A DNA stretch of 64,000 bases from Camellia lanceoleosa (Eukaryota > Streptophyta > Magnoliopsida > Ericales > Theaceae): contig CM045770.1 in NCBI GenBank assembly GCA_025200525.1, positions 85,460,084 to 85,524,083 on the forward strand. The letters are read 5' to 3'. Position numbers and translations under genes: made by a program. The notes beneath the pieces were generated by a model. That model searched no databases and was not told the DNA's origin. It was given only the letters and a program-made list of their open reading frames with translations. This document shows positions 11,690 through 24,900 of this stretch, one piece after another; position 1 is the stretch's first letter, and each line of letters begins with the position of its first letter.

Positions 11690-11827
11690 AAAACTGATAA
11701 CAAATCCAATCTAAGGAGAGTATAAGACAATATGACCAGTGAATATTTTTTATTGGTAAAAAATCCACACTTTGTGAAATAATTTAGTGAAAAGTCTTAA
11801 AGGATATTTTGTTTTCAATTTTATCAA
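9714..11827. other. AT-rich intergenic DNA, decayed MITEs and simple repeats
   Basis: No gene seen. A small block at about 9767-9951 has opposed ends (CTCGTTTGGAAATAA against the reverse complement TAGGTTTGTTTTGGGAAG), probably an old MITE. An (AG)n tract lies at about 10993-11018 and a long poly-T run at about 11659-11686. Confidence 0.4.
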
Positions 11828-12190
11828 TTGACTTTTCTTTATCTATTTGACTTTTTGTTGACTATTTATTCAAATATATATTTATCTGTTCAAAATTTTC
11901 TTATCCATTTGATTTTTTCCGTATATGTTCAAAAATTTTCCCTTATCTGTTCAATTTTTTGCTATTATCTATTCAAATTTATATCTATTTGTTCCTATCT
12001 ATTGAAATTTTTAGTCCATCTATTGAAATTTTTTATTTTATCTATTGAAATTTTATTTGTTGAATTTTTATTTGTGTGAAACTCTATATATTGAAATTTT
12101 TATCCTAGTTTTTCCTATCTGTTGAAATTGACCAAGCAATTTTTTCTATCTGTCCATTTCTTATCTGTGCAAATTGCATATATACATTCA
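11828..12190. repeat. T-rich degenerate minisatellite
   Basis: Many loosely repeated units of the form TATCTRTTSAAATTTT occur here (for example tatctattcaaattt, tatctattgaaattt, tatctgttgaaatt). The 83-codon open frame across it is Phe/Leu rich only because of this composition and is not a gene. Confidence 0.55.
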
Positions 12191-12249
12191 TAGATACCTA
12201 TTTGTCTATATCTTACCTGTGCAAATTACATACATACATTAATTCATGC

Positions 12250-13088
12250 ATGCATAGCTATCTGTTCAAAATTTTGGAAAGTCGCCATCATTCTCATGAC
12301 GAAGACTTTCCAAATTTGAGCCTTGAACACAGATCTGAACTCAGATCTAAGCCTTGAAATCTACTATATATATATATATCTGTTAGCTTCAGAGAACACA
12401 TCTAAATCCTTTTTATCTCTCTATCTGTTGATTTCAAAGAATATACCTCTGTGTTCAACAACCACAACAACAATACACACACAAAAACCCCTCAAAATTC
12501 ATATCTGTGTTCAAAAAAACCTGCCAAACAAGCCTCCGTCGCCTCCTATAATACCGCGACGAGGCTGATCTAAAACCTTAGATTGGTATTGAACCTTAGA
12601 CTGGTCTTGAACCATAAATCGATCTTGAAGCTTTCAGATCAAGAACTCCGTAATCTTGTGGTACTTCTTGATCTCATGAAGAGAAAAAGAAACAGAGAAG
12701 AGATGAAGAGGGCTGAGAGAGATGGCGCTAAAAACTCATCAACTCTTGGCTACTAGTTGCGTTTTGAGTTGAGACACCGCCAGATCTTTCGTCTCTGGCA
12801 CTACGACACTGTTACGTCAAAGACTTCATCTCTATCTAAGCTTAGTCTCCTCGTTCACGTCCCAGATTGTTTGGTTGGGTCTAGATCTGAGATTTCAGAA
12901 CTGAATCCGACGACGGCTGTTGCGGAGGAGGTGGAGGCTAGGGTTTTGGTGAGGGAGGAGAGAGAGAGAGATGGGATGAGGAAGCCACTAGAGTAGGAGT
13001 CGTGGAAGTGACGGAGCTCGACGGTAATTAGGGTCGGTGGTAGTGAAGTCAGAGGAGGAGAGAGAGAGATTTTTTGAATGTGGTTGAA
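12250..13088. other. GC-richer unassigned block
   Basis: The composition differs from the AT-rich surroundings and resembles a plant 5' UTR or first exon. There are GA/CT-rich tracts, and minus-strand AAAACCCTAG (a telo-box-like word) at about 12930-12940. Open frames at 12323-12568 and 12757-12996 show no recognisable domain. It may be a captured gene fragment or the edge of an old element. I cannot name a gene. Confidence 0.3.
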
Positions 13089-13244
13089 CAGGGAGATTAG
13101 GGCCGCAAATGAACTGGGTTATTTATGAACAAATTTGAGTTGGTTTGTTAAAGGCTTGACTCAGCTCGGCTCAATTCAATTCGGTTATTTTAGTAAATAA
13201 ATCGAGCTCAAATTTGTATATTAAGTTCGTTTAGTAAACGAACC

Positions 13245-13998
13245 TGTTGGCTACATATTTTGTATAAGCCAATTACAATTCAACGCGTGGCAGGATAAGG
13301 GCAATATAGGAAGACTATTCGAGTTTTCAATCATGATTGAACACGTGGCAGTCAGTATTGGTTTTACGAGATCTACGTAGTATTGGATCAACAAAGAGAT
13401 ATTAAGTGATGTGGCTTCAACAGTTACTCACATTCAAATTCAAAATTAGGAGGGAAGCCTAACTGCAAGTGATGGCATAGTGGAACTAACTATAAGGCAA
13501 CATGATCAGCGATCACAGAGGAGCGATTCGACGGTTGGAAGTGCAGTCTGATGGTCATCCTTGAGGAGTATAAATAGCAAAGAAGGCTCCAGAAAAAGCC
13601 CCCAGACTCAGATCCAGAAAACCAGTTTTACTTTACATTATTTCCAGTTTTACATTTCTTGTTCTTTATATTTCTGTACTTCAAATTCCTGCACTGCATT
13701 TCATTCATAGGACTAGATTTCAAGTAGATTATTGCTGTAAACCTCTGCGAGGCTGATTCACATCTTTGTAAGTCTTTCATTTTGCGTAATGAAATACTAC
13801 AACTGCTCTTTATTTATCCATTGTTTGCTTAATTTTCCTAACAAAGCCACCAGTAAAAGTCCTCTTCATTGAGGCTGAAAGAACTAAAACACAATCATCT
13901 GATAATTGGTTAGCAATTAAATTTCTGTAAAGACTGATTGATCATTGCTAGCACGCTCATAATTACAAAAATAACCTTCGAAAGTCAAAAAGCCAACA
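13245..13998 (+). repeat. 5' LTR of the Tat element
   Basis: Begins TGTTGGCTAC and ends AAGCCAACA, so it has short TGTTGG/CCAACA inverted ends. A TATA-like GAGTATAAATAGC lies at about 13567-13580, with transcription expected to begin shortly after it. An AATGAAATA polyadenylation-like word lies at about 13788-13797. It is closely similar to 27907-28661. Confidence 0.9.
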
Positions 13999-14006
13999 TA
14001 TATTTT

Positions 14007-14024
14007 TGGCACGCCCAGTGGGAC
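14007..14024 (+). promoter_or_regulatory. Primer-binding site of the Tat element
   Basis: TGGCACGCCCAGTGGGAC starts 8 nt after the 5' LTR. A TGG start is required to pair with the CCA tail of a tRNA, and TGGCRC...GTGGG wording is usual in this retrotransposon group. The exact tRNA was not determined. Confidence 0.6.
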
Positions 14025-14033
14025 TAATTGAAA

Positions 14034-15910
14034 TGGCTAGACGTAGGAGACAATGAGAAAATGAACGCTTGGAAGAAGGCGTGGAAGGAAAGGTAGAAAT
14101 ACCTAATCTAGAAGATAATGTGATAACACATCCTGTGGAAATACCTATTTTATCAGAACCTATGGTCGAACAGACCAGCATTTCGAAACAAGTACCACAT
14201 GTTCAGATGTCATGGGACAGCAGTTAATGAACACAATGGAGAGATGGGCAACATCTTTTTTGGATCGAATGAATACCCATCAACCGACAAATACAAGACA
14301 CATGGAGGAAGTTTCAAATGTCCCTCAGCAAAGATTGGCTAGAGATAAACAGTCTATGCAAATTAATGGACATTCTAATGGTCAAACTAGTAGTCAAAAC
14401 TATGAAAGACCATCACCTCAGTCTTGGTATGAGCCTTCTTCGAGGCCTATGGCAAGTCAAAATGCCTCATTACTTAACAGTGAAGCCATGCAAACTGGTG
14501 GATCTGGCTTAGTACAAGAAAATGGCACAAGGATGGTTCCAAATCCCATATTCGAAGCCATACTTGGCACAAAGGGGTTTACTAACCCTTTATTCGAATT
14601 TATACCTGGGAGGTTAGAAGGTTTTCCTGCAACTGGAAGAGACACAACACCTGTTCCAACAAATCTCCCAGGTCCTTTCGCAGGACAGGCTCAGAGGGGC
14701 CACCCATATCCTCAATAGCAGCCAGTACCACAGGGACAACCAGTCCCAAACATACCACCCTATGGACCAAGAGGACCTCAAGCACAAGTTTGTCCAGCAA
14801 ATCCTGTGTTTGTTCCTCCAGTAGTGGTTTAACAAGCACAAAATATGGTCCTTAGGGACCAAATTGCTGATATTGTTAGAGAGATGTGTGGACCAATGGC
14901 TCGGGGGGTTCAAACTCCTGTGTACAAGAAACCATATCTAGAATTGGTGGATAGGGTACATGAATACTCGAGAGAATTCAGGATACCAGACTTTGCCCTT
15001 TTTTATAGGAATGAAAACCAGTCAACAGTGGAGCATATTGCTAGGTTTGCTGCTCAATGTGGTGAATTTACCAATAATGATTACATGAAGTTAAAATTGT
15101 TCCCAAATTCTCTTACAGGGGCAGCCTTCGTATGGCTCCATTCAGACTTGGCAACAAATGGAAGAGGCATTTTATGCCCAATTCTTCCAAACGAAGCCAG
15201 AAGTGTCCATGGCTGATTTGGCAAGGTTGAGCCAAAGGCCTGATGAAAAGGCTGCTCAATTTATTGCCAGGTTTAAAAGAGCACGAAACAAATGTAGGGT
15301 TATCCTGCCAGAGCCAGAATTCGTGAGATTGACTCAAAATGGAGAGTTTAGGCTTCGAAAGAAGTTTAACTCGACTGAGTTTAGAGACTTAGTGGAACTA
15401 ACTTATAAGGTGTCTAAATATGAAGCATTACTAGAGGAAGAACAAGATCGAAATAATGTATCATATAAGACATATTATAAAGATCCTAATTATAAGATTG
15501 ATGCAGCAGAGATTGTGGGGAAAGAATCTGTGATCTGTGAGGCATTAATTCATAAAGACACAATAATTGACCAGCAGTTTAAAAAGAAAGACCTTCATAG
15601 GAAATAATCTTTCGATTTAACAAAGGTAGATGACATTTTTGATCGTTTGCTTGCTGCAAATTTCCTGACGTTGCCAAAAGGAGTCAGAATTCCGTCTCCA
15701 GAGGAACTTAAAGGAAAAGTGTATTGTAAATAGCATAATTCTTGGTCCCACTCAACTAAAAATTGCATTGTTTTTTGAGACAGGATCCAAGAGCAGATTC
15801 GAAAGGGGAGTCTAAAATTCCCAACTAAAACAGAAAAGGCCATGGGGATTGACAATAATCCGTTCCCAGAAGTTGGAGAAGTGGCAGCCAATGTTGTTGT
15901 GCCAAACCTC
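14034..15910 (+). pseudogene. gag of the Tat element (broken)
   Basis: Capsid/nucleocapsid-type polyprotein of a Ty3/gypsy element. The first ATG after the primer site is at 14034 but a TGA follows within 8 codons, and the frame shifts near 14208. Long frames continue at 14212-14718, 14845-15216 and 15158-15607. The core gag wording is visible (for example IARFAAQCGEF, KLKLFPNSLTGAAFVW, then AQFIARFKRARNKC). A deletion with frameshift lies between FVW and TWQQMEEAF near 15135-15150. Near 15720-15770 the reading 'YCK-stop-HNSWSHSTKNC' is the remains of the C/H nucleic-acid-binding stretch of Tat gag, with a stop codon inside. The protein cannot be made intact. Confidence 0.8.
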
Positions 15911-15916
15911 TAGAAC

Positions 15917-16777
15917 TTGTCCTTGAAAGAATTGGAAGAAGTCAACATGCAGATGCATGTTGCCAGCCAGACAATTGTCAAGAAAGCCACTGGAAATCTA
16001 CCAGTTATTGGACAAGGTTTCTCAGACCAAAGGGAACACTCCAATGAAGAAGCACTGGATGACGATTCTTTGGAAGCAGCTGTCATGCAAAGAATGTGTC
16101 CCAAATGCAGGCTGAGTTACAAGTGGTTGAAAGGGCTTCCGATTAACGGAAAGCAATATTACAAGGATGTGCAGAGGCGTCCTAAACTAATCAGTACTTA
16201 TAGCAAAAGGCCATATCCGACTAGTATTAGGCAGCAGCCATTAATGGCTGAGCCAACAACTACTAGAATGCATTCTGAAGGCAAGAGGCCTTTATATGAG
16301 TCCAGACCACCTAATCATTACAGAACGGAGAGCAGTTATCATGAAAGGAGATCGGAGAAGGGTTCAGTTTATGGGATCAAAGCCAGAGATTGGCCTCCTA
16401 GACCAGCCTCACGCAGGACAGAAAGTGGCCACCTTTATCGAAGGTCTGAGTTAGGCCCAAAACAGGGAGTCAGGGCCAAGCAGTGGCCTTCACAGCCAGC
16501 TTCGAAGATGGCTTCGAAAGAAAAGAGAAACAGTTCAACAGCGAGGTCAGTAGGTTCGTCGGTACCTGGGGTTCTAGATTGGTTTGTCATGCAAAACAAA
16601 CCTAGGGAGATGTCTACCCAAAGAAATGTTGCGGGAAACCAAGGCAGGATGGTCAAACCTCCTTTGGTGGCTCCAAACAATTGGGTATTGCTTAAGCATC
16701 CAAAAACAAAAGAACCAAATATGATCCCAGTGATTTCTAGGTCCCAAAAAATGAAGATCCAACGAAGGTACACATAG
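15917..16777 (+). pseudogene. gag-protease linker region of the Tat element
   Basis: An open frame of 286 codons, rich in Arg, Ser, Pro and Lys, without a recognisable fold apart from a possible MCPKCRLSYKWLK metal-binding-like stretch. It lies in register between gag and the protease, so it is read as the variable linker of the polyprotein. The shadow frames on the opposite strand have no coding signal. Confidence 0.6.
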
Positions 16778-16816
16778 TACCAGAAGGACCTGAAAGAAAG
16801 TGAAGAGAGCTTTTTA

Positions 16817-18064
16817 TTGGTCCAACCAAAGAGCCAAGCAGAAGGGGAAGAAAATTCAAACCCAAATCATAATCCAAAATCAACTCTTCAAGACAAAAGG
16901 GGTTGCAGCAGGGAACAATTGGCCAAAGTTCACTCTGAACTAAAAGCCAAAGAAAGGATCAGTTTGGCAGGATTGGAAAAGGCCCTAATGGAGAGTGACA
17001 GTGAAATAGAGGAAGAAGTTGGCCTAGGCCAAAGAAAAGAAATGCTTGAAGAAGAAATGTTCGAAGCCTTCATGGTTGAACAGACATTATTGGTTGGGAA
17101 ACCAGCAAAGACAGACCATTCGAAGATAGCTATTGGTATTGAAGTACCAGAATACAGCATGGAAGATGCTTCTGAAGTAGCTGAACAAGTCAACCAGGAA
17201 ATGAAGCAGGTACAGCCAGTCGTCCAATTTGGCTCATTCCCTCCAGTGTCAGTGAATATGGTGCTCATATTACCACAGAAGTTTCAAGTTGAAGATGACA
17301 ATCAAGGTCAGGAGATTGACCTAATCCCGGTTTCCAGTGAAGACTCGCTAGTGAGTATGGTACAAGACGAATCTGAATCTAAATCGGCCACACCAATGGA
17401 AACTGAAGGTGAGAGTGAGGAAGAAGTCAGTATTAACCTCTCATACCTTTTTGAATTCCCTACGACATCCATGACTCAACATGTCAAGCCTTTGTATATC
17501 AAGGCTTTCTTTGATGGAGTACAGATGAATTGGGTATGGGTGAATAATGGGGCAGCAGTAAACTTGCTTCCAAAATCTTCGTTGAAGAAACTAGGAAAGA
17601 AGAACCCCAGACTAATCCCAACTAGCACAGCCATTGCTGGCTTCGCTGGAGACAAACAGATGACTCAGGGAATTTTGCCCATCAACCTGAGTGTAGGAAC
17701 CAGGGACCGTATGACAGCATTCTTCGTTATCGACAATAATGCTAAGTACAATGCTTTACTTGGTAAAGATTGGATTCACACTAACAAGTGTGTGCCTTCC
17801 TCTCTGTATCAGAAGATAATGATGGCCTTGGGCAATGGAGAAACAGAGGAAATGGATGCAGATCCTCAACCCTTCATAGCCTGTATAGACTTCGTAGAGA
17901 CCAAATTGTATATTGAGGGAGTTACACCACTCAGTATATTGAGAAAGCCTGATGGCTCAACCGAAGTGACGGCTGATGAGGAATTGGCACACCTGAAGCA
18001 CTTAGTCCAGGAGAGTGCTGATGAAGAGTTTGTTATTAAGGATGACAATGACGCTTGGTTGTAG
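16817..18064 (+). pseudogene. Aspartic protease region of the Tat element (catalytic Asp changed)
   Basis: A 415-codon frame. The N-terminal half is acidic and low in complexity. The C-terminal half is the retropepsin-like protease: the flap-region wording IAGFAGDKQMTQGILPINL and the later NALLGKDWIH are typical of Tat proteases. The active-site motif, normally DxGA, reads VNNGAAVNLLP, so the catalytic Asp is Asn here. The change needs one G-to-A transition. The frame ends at 18062-18064, before the reverse transcriptase. Confidence 0.8.
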
Positions 18065-18569
18065 GCAAAGAGATGAAACCCAAGAAGCCAAGTCTTTGGC
18101 TCTAATTAAATTCTCAATATTGGATATAAAGTCAATAGTCCAGAAAGTGCAAGAGCAAGAGAAAGAAGCCGTGATAATTGGCCGCAAGCAGGAGCAGCAA
18201 CAGGCCAGAGTTTTGGCCCTTGATAAATACTGTGCATTGGACATTGAAATAAAAGTCCAGGAGATACAAGAAGAAGAAGCCTTATAGACAGATTTTGTCT
18301 ATGAGGAGAAGGGTAAAGATGATGAGTCAAAGAAGCTAAGAGCAGAACAAAGTAAGGAGATTGCTTTGAAGTCAGAAAAAATCAAAGAAGGAGCTTCAGT
18401 AAGCTCTCAGATACAAGACCCCTTTAGGGGAAGGTTCTATACAATAGCCCACCTATATAAGTGCTTTGTTGAATGTTCTTGACAGGGACCAGTTGTTGGT
18501 TGTTCTGAAGAAATATAAAGATTGTTTTGCATAGTCTTATAATGAACTACCAGAATTGGATAGGTCATT

Positions 18570-19864
18570 AGTAGAACATAGGCTCCCTATGAGGCCTAAT
18601 TTCTAGCCATATAAGCAAAAACCAAGAAGAATTAGTCCAGAAATGATTCAGAAAGTTAAGGAGGAAATTCTTAGACTACTCAAGGCAAGCTTTATTAGGA
18701 CAGCTAGGTATGTTGAATGGCTATCCAATATTGTGCATGTAGTTAAGAATTATGCCTGTAGTTAAGAAGAATGGTAAAATAAGGGTATGTATTGATTTCA
18801 GAAACTTAAATCTAGCAACTCCAAAAGATGAGTATCTTATGCCTATAGTAGATTTGTTGGTAGACAGTTTAGCAGGGCATCAAATTTTATCAATGATGGA
18901 TGAACACTCTGGTTATAACCAAATCTACATTGTAGAGGAGGATGTCCACAAGATAGCATTCAGATATCCTGGGAATATTGGCACCTTCGAATGGGTTAAA
19001 ATGTCATTTGCCTTGAAGAATGCTAGGGCTACATATTAGAGGGCTGTGAACACTATCTTTCATGACCTCATTGGAGGGTATTTAGAGTGTTATATTGATA
19101 ACATTGTAGTGAAATCCCAATCCATGGAGGAGCATCTGTTTCACTTAGAAGCAGTTTTTGAAAGAATGAGAAAGTTTAAGTTAAAACTCAATCCTCTTAA
19201 GTGTGCTTTTGGCGTATCATCTGGAAACTTCTTAGCCTATGTAGTACACAAGAAAGAAATACAGATTGACCAGAATAAAGCCAAAGCCATCATTGAAGCC
19301 AGACCTCCATCAAGTAAGAAAGAATTACAAAAGTTCCTTGGACAGGTTAATTTTATTCGAAGATTCATTTCTAATACTGTAGGGAAAACTAAAGTATTTT
19401 CTTCCTTATTAAGGCTAAAAGATGAAGAGGAATTTGTGTGGATAGCAGAGCATCAAATTGCTTTCGAAGGAATCAAAGCCTACTTGGCCAACCTTTCAGT
19501 ACTGATGCCACCAAAGGGTGATAAGCCCTTGAAGTTGTACATAGCTGCAGCAAAGAATTCATTGGGAACTTTCTTAGCCCAAGACAATGAAGAGGGCAAG
19601 GAGCAAGCTGTTTATTACCTTAGTAGGTTTCTAAATTCTTGTGAATGTAAATACTCAGCTGTGGAAAAGTTATGCCTTGCATTGTATTTTGCTGCAATGA
19701 AATTAAGATACTATCTTTTGCTTACAACTGTCTTGGTAATTGCAACCACAGATTTGGTTAAATATATGTTATCTAGACCCATGTTGAGGGAAAGAATTGG
19801 CAAATGGATACTAGTTTTATTAGAATTTCATTTAGAATATGTTTCCCAAAAGGTAGTAAAATGA
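18570..19864 (+). pseudogene. Reverse transcriptase and RNase H of the Tat element (broken)
   Basis: RT fingers/palm wording is visible (KKNGKIRVCIDFRNLN, FEWVKMSFALKNARATY). The catalytic box, normally YIDD, reads YIDNIVVKS, so the second Asp is lost. A stop codon interrupts ATY-stop-RAVN near 19038, and a small duplication shifts the frame near 18740-18760. The connection and first RNase H follow in 19046-19864 (KPLKLYIAAAKNSLGTFLAQ, CKYSAVEKLCLALYFAAMKL). Loss of the YIDD aspartate alone would abolish activity. Confidence 0.85.
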
Positions 19865-19939
19865 CAAGTTTTAGCTAATTTTTTGGCAGACCATCCATCT
19901 CAAACAGAAAGCCAAGAGATAATGGAACTTGGTATAGCT

Positions 19940-20330
19940 AGTGTTGAACCATGGCAAATGTAGTTCGATGGATCAAAAGCCAATGGTTTAACTAGAATTG
20001 GTATAGTAATTAAGTCACCACAAGGAGTAGAAACCACATGATTTTAGAGTGGATGAAATTACTTGTTCCAATAATCAAGCTGAATATGAAGCCTTAATAA
20101 TGGAACTGGAAATTCTTATTGGATTACAAGCTCATGCAGTTGACATATTTGGAGATTCTCAATTGGTAGTTAACCAAGTGAAAGGGATTTTCAAGTGTCA
20201 AAGTATTTGCATTACATCTGTTTTCCCAATTTCAGATAACAAATGTAACTCATGTCCCAAGGTCCTTGAATAATAAAGCTAATGATGTGGCTTAGAAAGC
20301 TTCAAATTTCAAGAGAAGGGATAACACTCA
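19940..20330 (+). pseudogene. Second, archaeal-type RNase H (aRH) of the Tat element
   Basis: The reading FDGSKANGLTRIGIVI, then CSNNQAEYEALIMELEI and FGDSQLVVNQVKG, is the aRH domain acquired by Tat-clade retrotransposons. The D..E..D acidic residues are still visible, but stop codons separate the first segment from the rest near 20038-20048. Its presence after the first RNase H is the main reason for assigning the element to Tat. Confidence 0.75.
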
Positions 20331-20499
20331 AAGGGACATAAGCCAAACAACATATCAAAAATTAATACCACCCTTAAATAAGAGGAATGTGGTCTTGGAA
20401 GTCAATCATAATGATTTACAAGAACACGATTAGAGGCATCCAATAATGCAGTATCTGGCTGGCCCATCTTCGAAGGCCAGTAAAAAAATTAAATTGCAG

Positions 20500-21699
20500 T
20501 CTATGCAATAGATGATATATGATAATGCTCTCTACAAAAGGGAGGGGGGAGATGGTTTATTGTTGGAATGTTTAGGCCCAAAAGAAGCATTGACAGCCAT
20601 GGCTGAGGTTCATGAAGGCATCTATGGTGCTCATCCGCCTGCTGTGAAGATGAGATGGTTACTTCAAAGTCATTCTTATTATTGGCCAACTATCCTTAAA
20701 GACTGCATAGAATATGCAAGAGATTGCCAGGCATGCCAAAAGCATGGCACAATAAGACATGTGCCCATAACTGACCTACATGCAGTTGTGAAGTCTTGGC
20801 CATTTAGAGGATGGGCCATGGATATGATGGGGAAAATACACCCACCCTCTTCGAAGCATCATTGTTTCATTTTGGTGGCCATTGATTACTTCACTAAGTG
20901 GGTCGAAGCTAAGCCTTACAAGGCCGTAGACTAGACTGAGGTCATTGGATTCATTAAGGATTTAATCCATAGATTTGGTATCCCATGGACTATAACTGTT
21001 GATAATGAGACTGTATTTAATGGGAAAATGGTAAAGTCTTTTGTGGCAGAATTTGGAATCAACCTTGTTAATTCCACCTCCTATTATGCACAAGCCAATG
21101 GTCAAGCTGAATCATCCAATAAGTCTTTGAAAAAAGAAATACAGAAAGTTATGGAAGACAATCCTAGGGATTGACATAACTTATTGTTGGATATATTATG
21201 GGCTTATAGAACTTCTCTAAGGTCAAGCACATGAGTCACTCCTTATGCCTTAGTATATGGGCATGATGTAGTGTTACCTGTGGAAATTAATGTTAAGTCC
21301 TTGAGGGTAAGATGCCAAGACCAGTTAGATCTTGAGCAATACCATCAGAGTATGTACTTGGAGTTGGAAAGTAAATATGAAGCTAGAATTCTGGCATTAA
21401 ATAGCATTCTTTTCCAAAAAAAAAAAAAAGCAGCCAAAAGTTATAATAAGAAGGTCAAACACATTGGCTTTGATAAAGATGATTTGGTATGGAAGACAAT
21501 ACTCCCAATAGGGATCAAAAGTCACAAGTTTGGTAAATGGTCACCTAACTGGGAAGAACCATATCAAGTTCATAGAGTTTTGCCTTTTGGAGCATACTAT
21601 CTGAGAAATTTAAATGGGTATGTACATCCCAAAAAGATTAATTGCAGATATTTGAAGCCTTATTTTCCAACTATTTGGGAAACACATGGAATAGAATAA
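20500..21699 (+). pseudogene. Integrase of the Tat element (broken)
   Basis: An HHCC-type zinc-binding N terminus is visible (HEGIYGAH...CQACQKHG). The catalytic core follows with GWAMDMMGKI, VDNETVFNG and AQANGQAESSNK, giving the D, D and E positions of the DDE triad. The C-terminal part is at 21271-21699 (KFGKWSPNWEEPYQVHRV). Stops interrupt it at about 20933, 21172 and 21231. A long poly-A run at about 21417-21429 lies in the coding sequence. Confidence 0.85.
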
Positions 21700-21969
21700 A
21701 TGCTAAGTAAAAGAATATAAGAATATTCAAATGATAAATAAGAATTTGCTTTTCATAAAGAGTTGAATACATTTTGCCATAAATTGGCCCAGAAGTCAGT
21801 ATAATGCCTCAGTTGTTCTTTTACAACAGATGTTCTATTCTTAAATGATGAAAACAACTAGATGGTTGTGGTCATTTCTTGCTTTCGATCGGCCAGTCCT
21901 TGATTAGTAATCAGCAACTTGGTGTAAGTTCGGACTAAGGCCTGATTAACTGCAGAAAGCTCCTCCTCA

Positions 21970-24900
21970 AGTTGAGCTTTCTTCTCCAGTAGTTGGGTTC
22001 AAAATTGGGAGACAAAGAAATGTTGTTCCTTTAGCTCTGATACTTCAGTATGTACTTTGGAAACAAAGGTCTGGTCTCTCACTAATTTCTCCTCTGCAGC
22101 CTTGGTAGCGTGGCAAATATTGATGTAGAAGTCAATGGTGGCTGCCGCCTGAGATAAATGATTTGAGACAGTCATGCCGGATTGCTCAACAATTTTACAG
22201 CACTGAAGGAAGCCATTTCTTATTATAGGTCTCTCTAAGGCCTCAAAAGGAATCCTTGAAAAAGATGCCAACAACTCTAGACAGCTATTCAAGTTCATCA
22301 GAGGTGAAGAAGGCTTACTACTGGAGGAAGAGCTCATAAAAATTTCTAGTAGGGAATCAGCCAAAACTAATGGCTCAGTCTCATCACTAGCCATTGGAGA
22401 GGTGGAAGGCATGTCGAAGAGACTAGCTAGTCTTGCTTCGAAGATGTCTACCTCATCCGTGGACATGAAAGGTGCAGAAAGAGCTTTGGTGGAAGGCACG
22501 AAGAACTGAATAGGAATAGGAGAAATGGGTGGAGGATCTTTAGCAGTCTCTATAGTTCTAGCTACCAATAAGTCAAGGGAAGAGGGGCTGGAACTAGGTA
22601 GAGGTGATAAACCATGAGTTTGAGGGCTACTAGTACCCTCTATAGAAGAATCAGCTACCATCAAAGAGGAAGTAGCAGCTAGAGTTTCCTTAGGAGGAGG
22701 AGGAAAATCAAGGCTCAAAAGAGAATTAAATTGAGATGAATCAAAAGTCAAATGAAGGAGATATGGAATTAAGCCAGAAGGGAAAGGAGCAGGAATACTT
22801 GGCCTCAAGGAGGGTACAGAGAATGTAGGCCTAGGAAGTGGGAATATTATTTGAATAGACTTCACATTTTACAATTGATCAACTTCAACTGAAACTGAGG
22901 GAGTCCTTATTGGAAGAATAGTCTCAGTAGTTGTTACTGCAAAAGAAGAAGTACAAAGTAATGTCAAGTCTCAATACCAAGAATTTGACAAGAAAAGAAT
23001 AGAAGGCATGAAAGAAATTACTTGTTTCAGAAGTGATGGTAATGATGGGAGAGCTACGAAGGGAATAGTGCTCAGCAATTTGTTGCCTTCTCACAGTTTC
23101 CCTTTGGATTGCATCAGCAGTAGCAGTTTCATCTCTTAATAGTTGCTATTGCCGCCTCTTCTCAGCTCTTTGAAAAACAATTACTTCCCTGGAATGTTCC
23201 TCCTCTACTGCTTTGGCAGCCGCCTCATGAGTGGGGTCTTCGACCAAATCAGAAGGGGAGATAGTCATCTTCTTTTTTTTTCTTCTCGGTAATGCTATTT
23301 CCTACTCTTTCTCAATCTCTCTCTCTTCAATCTGGGATTCAGGCTCTTCAAGAGTAAGTTCCTTTTCCACTGCTTTGGCAGCTGTCTCATGAGTAAGGTC
23401 TTCGACCAAATCAGATGGAGAGACATCTACCTTTTTTCTCTTTGTTCTCTATAATGGTATTTCTTGTTCTTTCTCAATCTCTCTCTCTTCAGTCTGAGAT
23501 TCAGATTCTTCAGGAGTGAGTATTAGCTTCCTTTTCTTTTTCCGTTGTTGTTTGTCTTTGAGAGTAGCTAGAGTTTTAGCTCATTTAGGAGATTCTTCTT
23601 GTGGAGACTCTGCACCAAGAGGTATGAGTGTAAAGGAAACAAACAAAAGAGGCTAAAAGAAAAAGAACTTGAAAATACTTACACTTTTTCGAAGCAGCTC
23701 TAGTAACTCTAGCTGGAGGGGATGAGACTACAGGAACAGTTTGGGCAGTTGTGGAAAGAGAGGGTATGTTTTCAACTGTTGTTGGTTTAGCCTTAGAAGG
23801 CACTCCTAGCCCTATCAGCAAATCATGAGGGTGTACTGATAGGCGCACTTCCATGTTGGTTGTCCACCAGTTTTGAAATCTTTTCAAAGCCAAGCTAGAG
23901 GGAAGGAAGGGGACAAACTTGAACTTACTCAATTCCTTTAATAGTTTAAATGTTGCCTCTTCTAGCTTTGATTTGGGTACTCTCAGGTCCTTGGCTGTAA
24001 GATGAACATTCGAGAGGCTGCAAAGTGGAATGAGAATCCCTTAAGTAAACCCAAATTGCCTGGCAAATTGAGAAGGGCAATATACCTCAGATATACACTT
24101 ATAAGCTCGAGGGTTTAAAGTACCAATGAACAGCTCCCTCGGTAACAAAATAGAAGCCTACATATCCTTGTGTGGTGAGGTGGAGCACTCTTTATCAGCC
24201 AAGAATGTTCGCAGCCAAGCAGGTCCTTTGTTGGCATCAAAGGGGCAGAAGAATGTGGCAGATGGAGAAATAGGGAGTTGATGAAAAAAGGTGAGGTAGT
24301 AGGCAAAAGAAGCAGGATAAAGAACAATTCTAGCATATTTCTCCCTATAAGTGCTAGGATCATGAACAAGGAATTTCAAGCATTTGGGATGCAAATTGGT
24401 GAAGTAAGCAAAGAACTAGAGTTGGAGCACCCAAAGGGGACCTCCTTGGTTAATATCAAGAGGTTTCTCACAAAATTGGGAGCAAGCTCTGTAAACATGG
24501 CCTAAGAGATATAGGGCCAAGGCTATGCGTTTTTTCAAAACAAGGGCCTTTGCAAGTGGGGCGAATTCAGGCATAATCTGTTGAGATGATGTACAAAAAA
24601 GAAACTTACACAGCCAATATAAAATAAATGAAAAAAGTTCTCTATCTCTCACAGGGCCTACCCTTTTGTTTTCAGCCTTTACAAAGTCACTATAGGAGGA
24701 ATTTAAGGGTGGAAGGGAAAACTTAACAGAAAGGTCCGGGTAGCTAGGCATAAAAGGAGTACCAAGGAGTGAAAGCCCTAGGAGATGGCAGATATCAAGA
24801 ACGGTGGGAGCCATCATGCCACACCGAAACTGAAAGAAATTAAAAGCCATGTTTCAAAAGCAAAGAGCAACAGAAATCAAAAAAGGGTCTTCAGGAATGA

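Noticed and set aside
12323..12996. Two plus-strand frames in a GC-richer block
   Set aside because: No recognisable domain, and the sequence looks more like UTR; kept only as an unassigned block.
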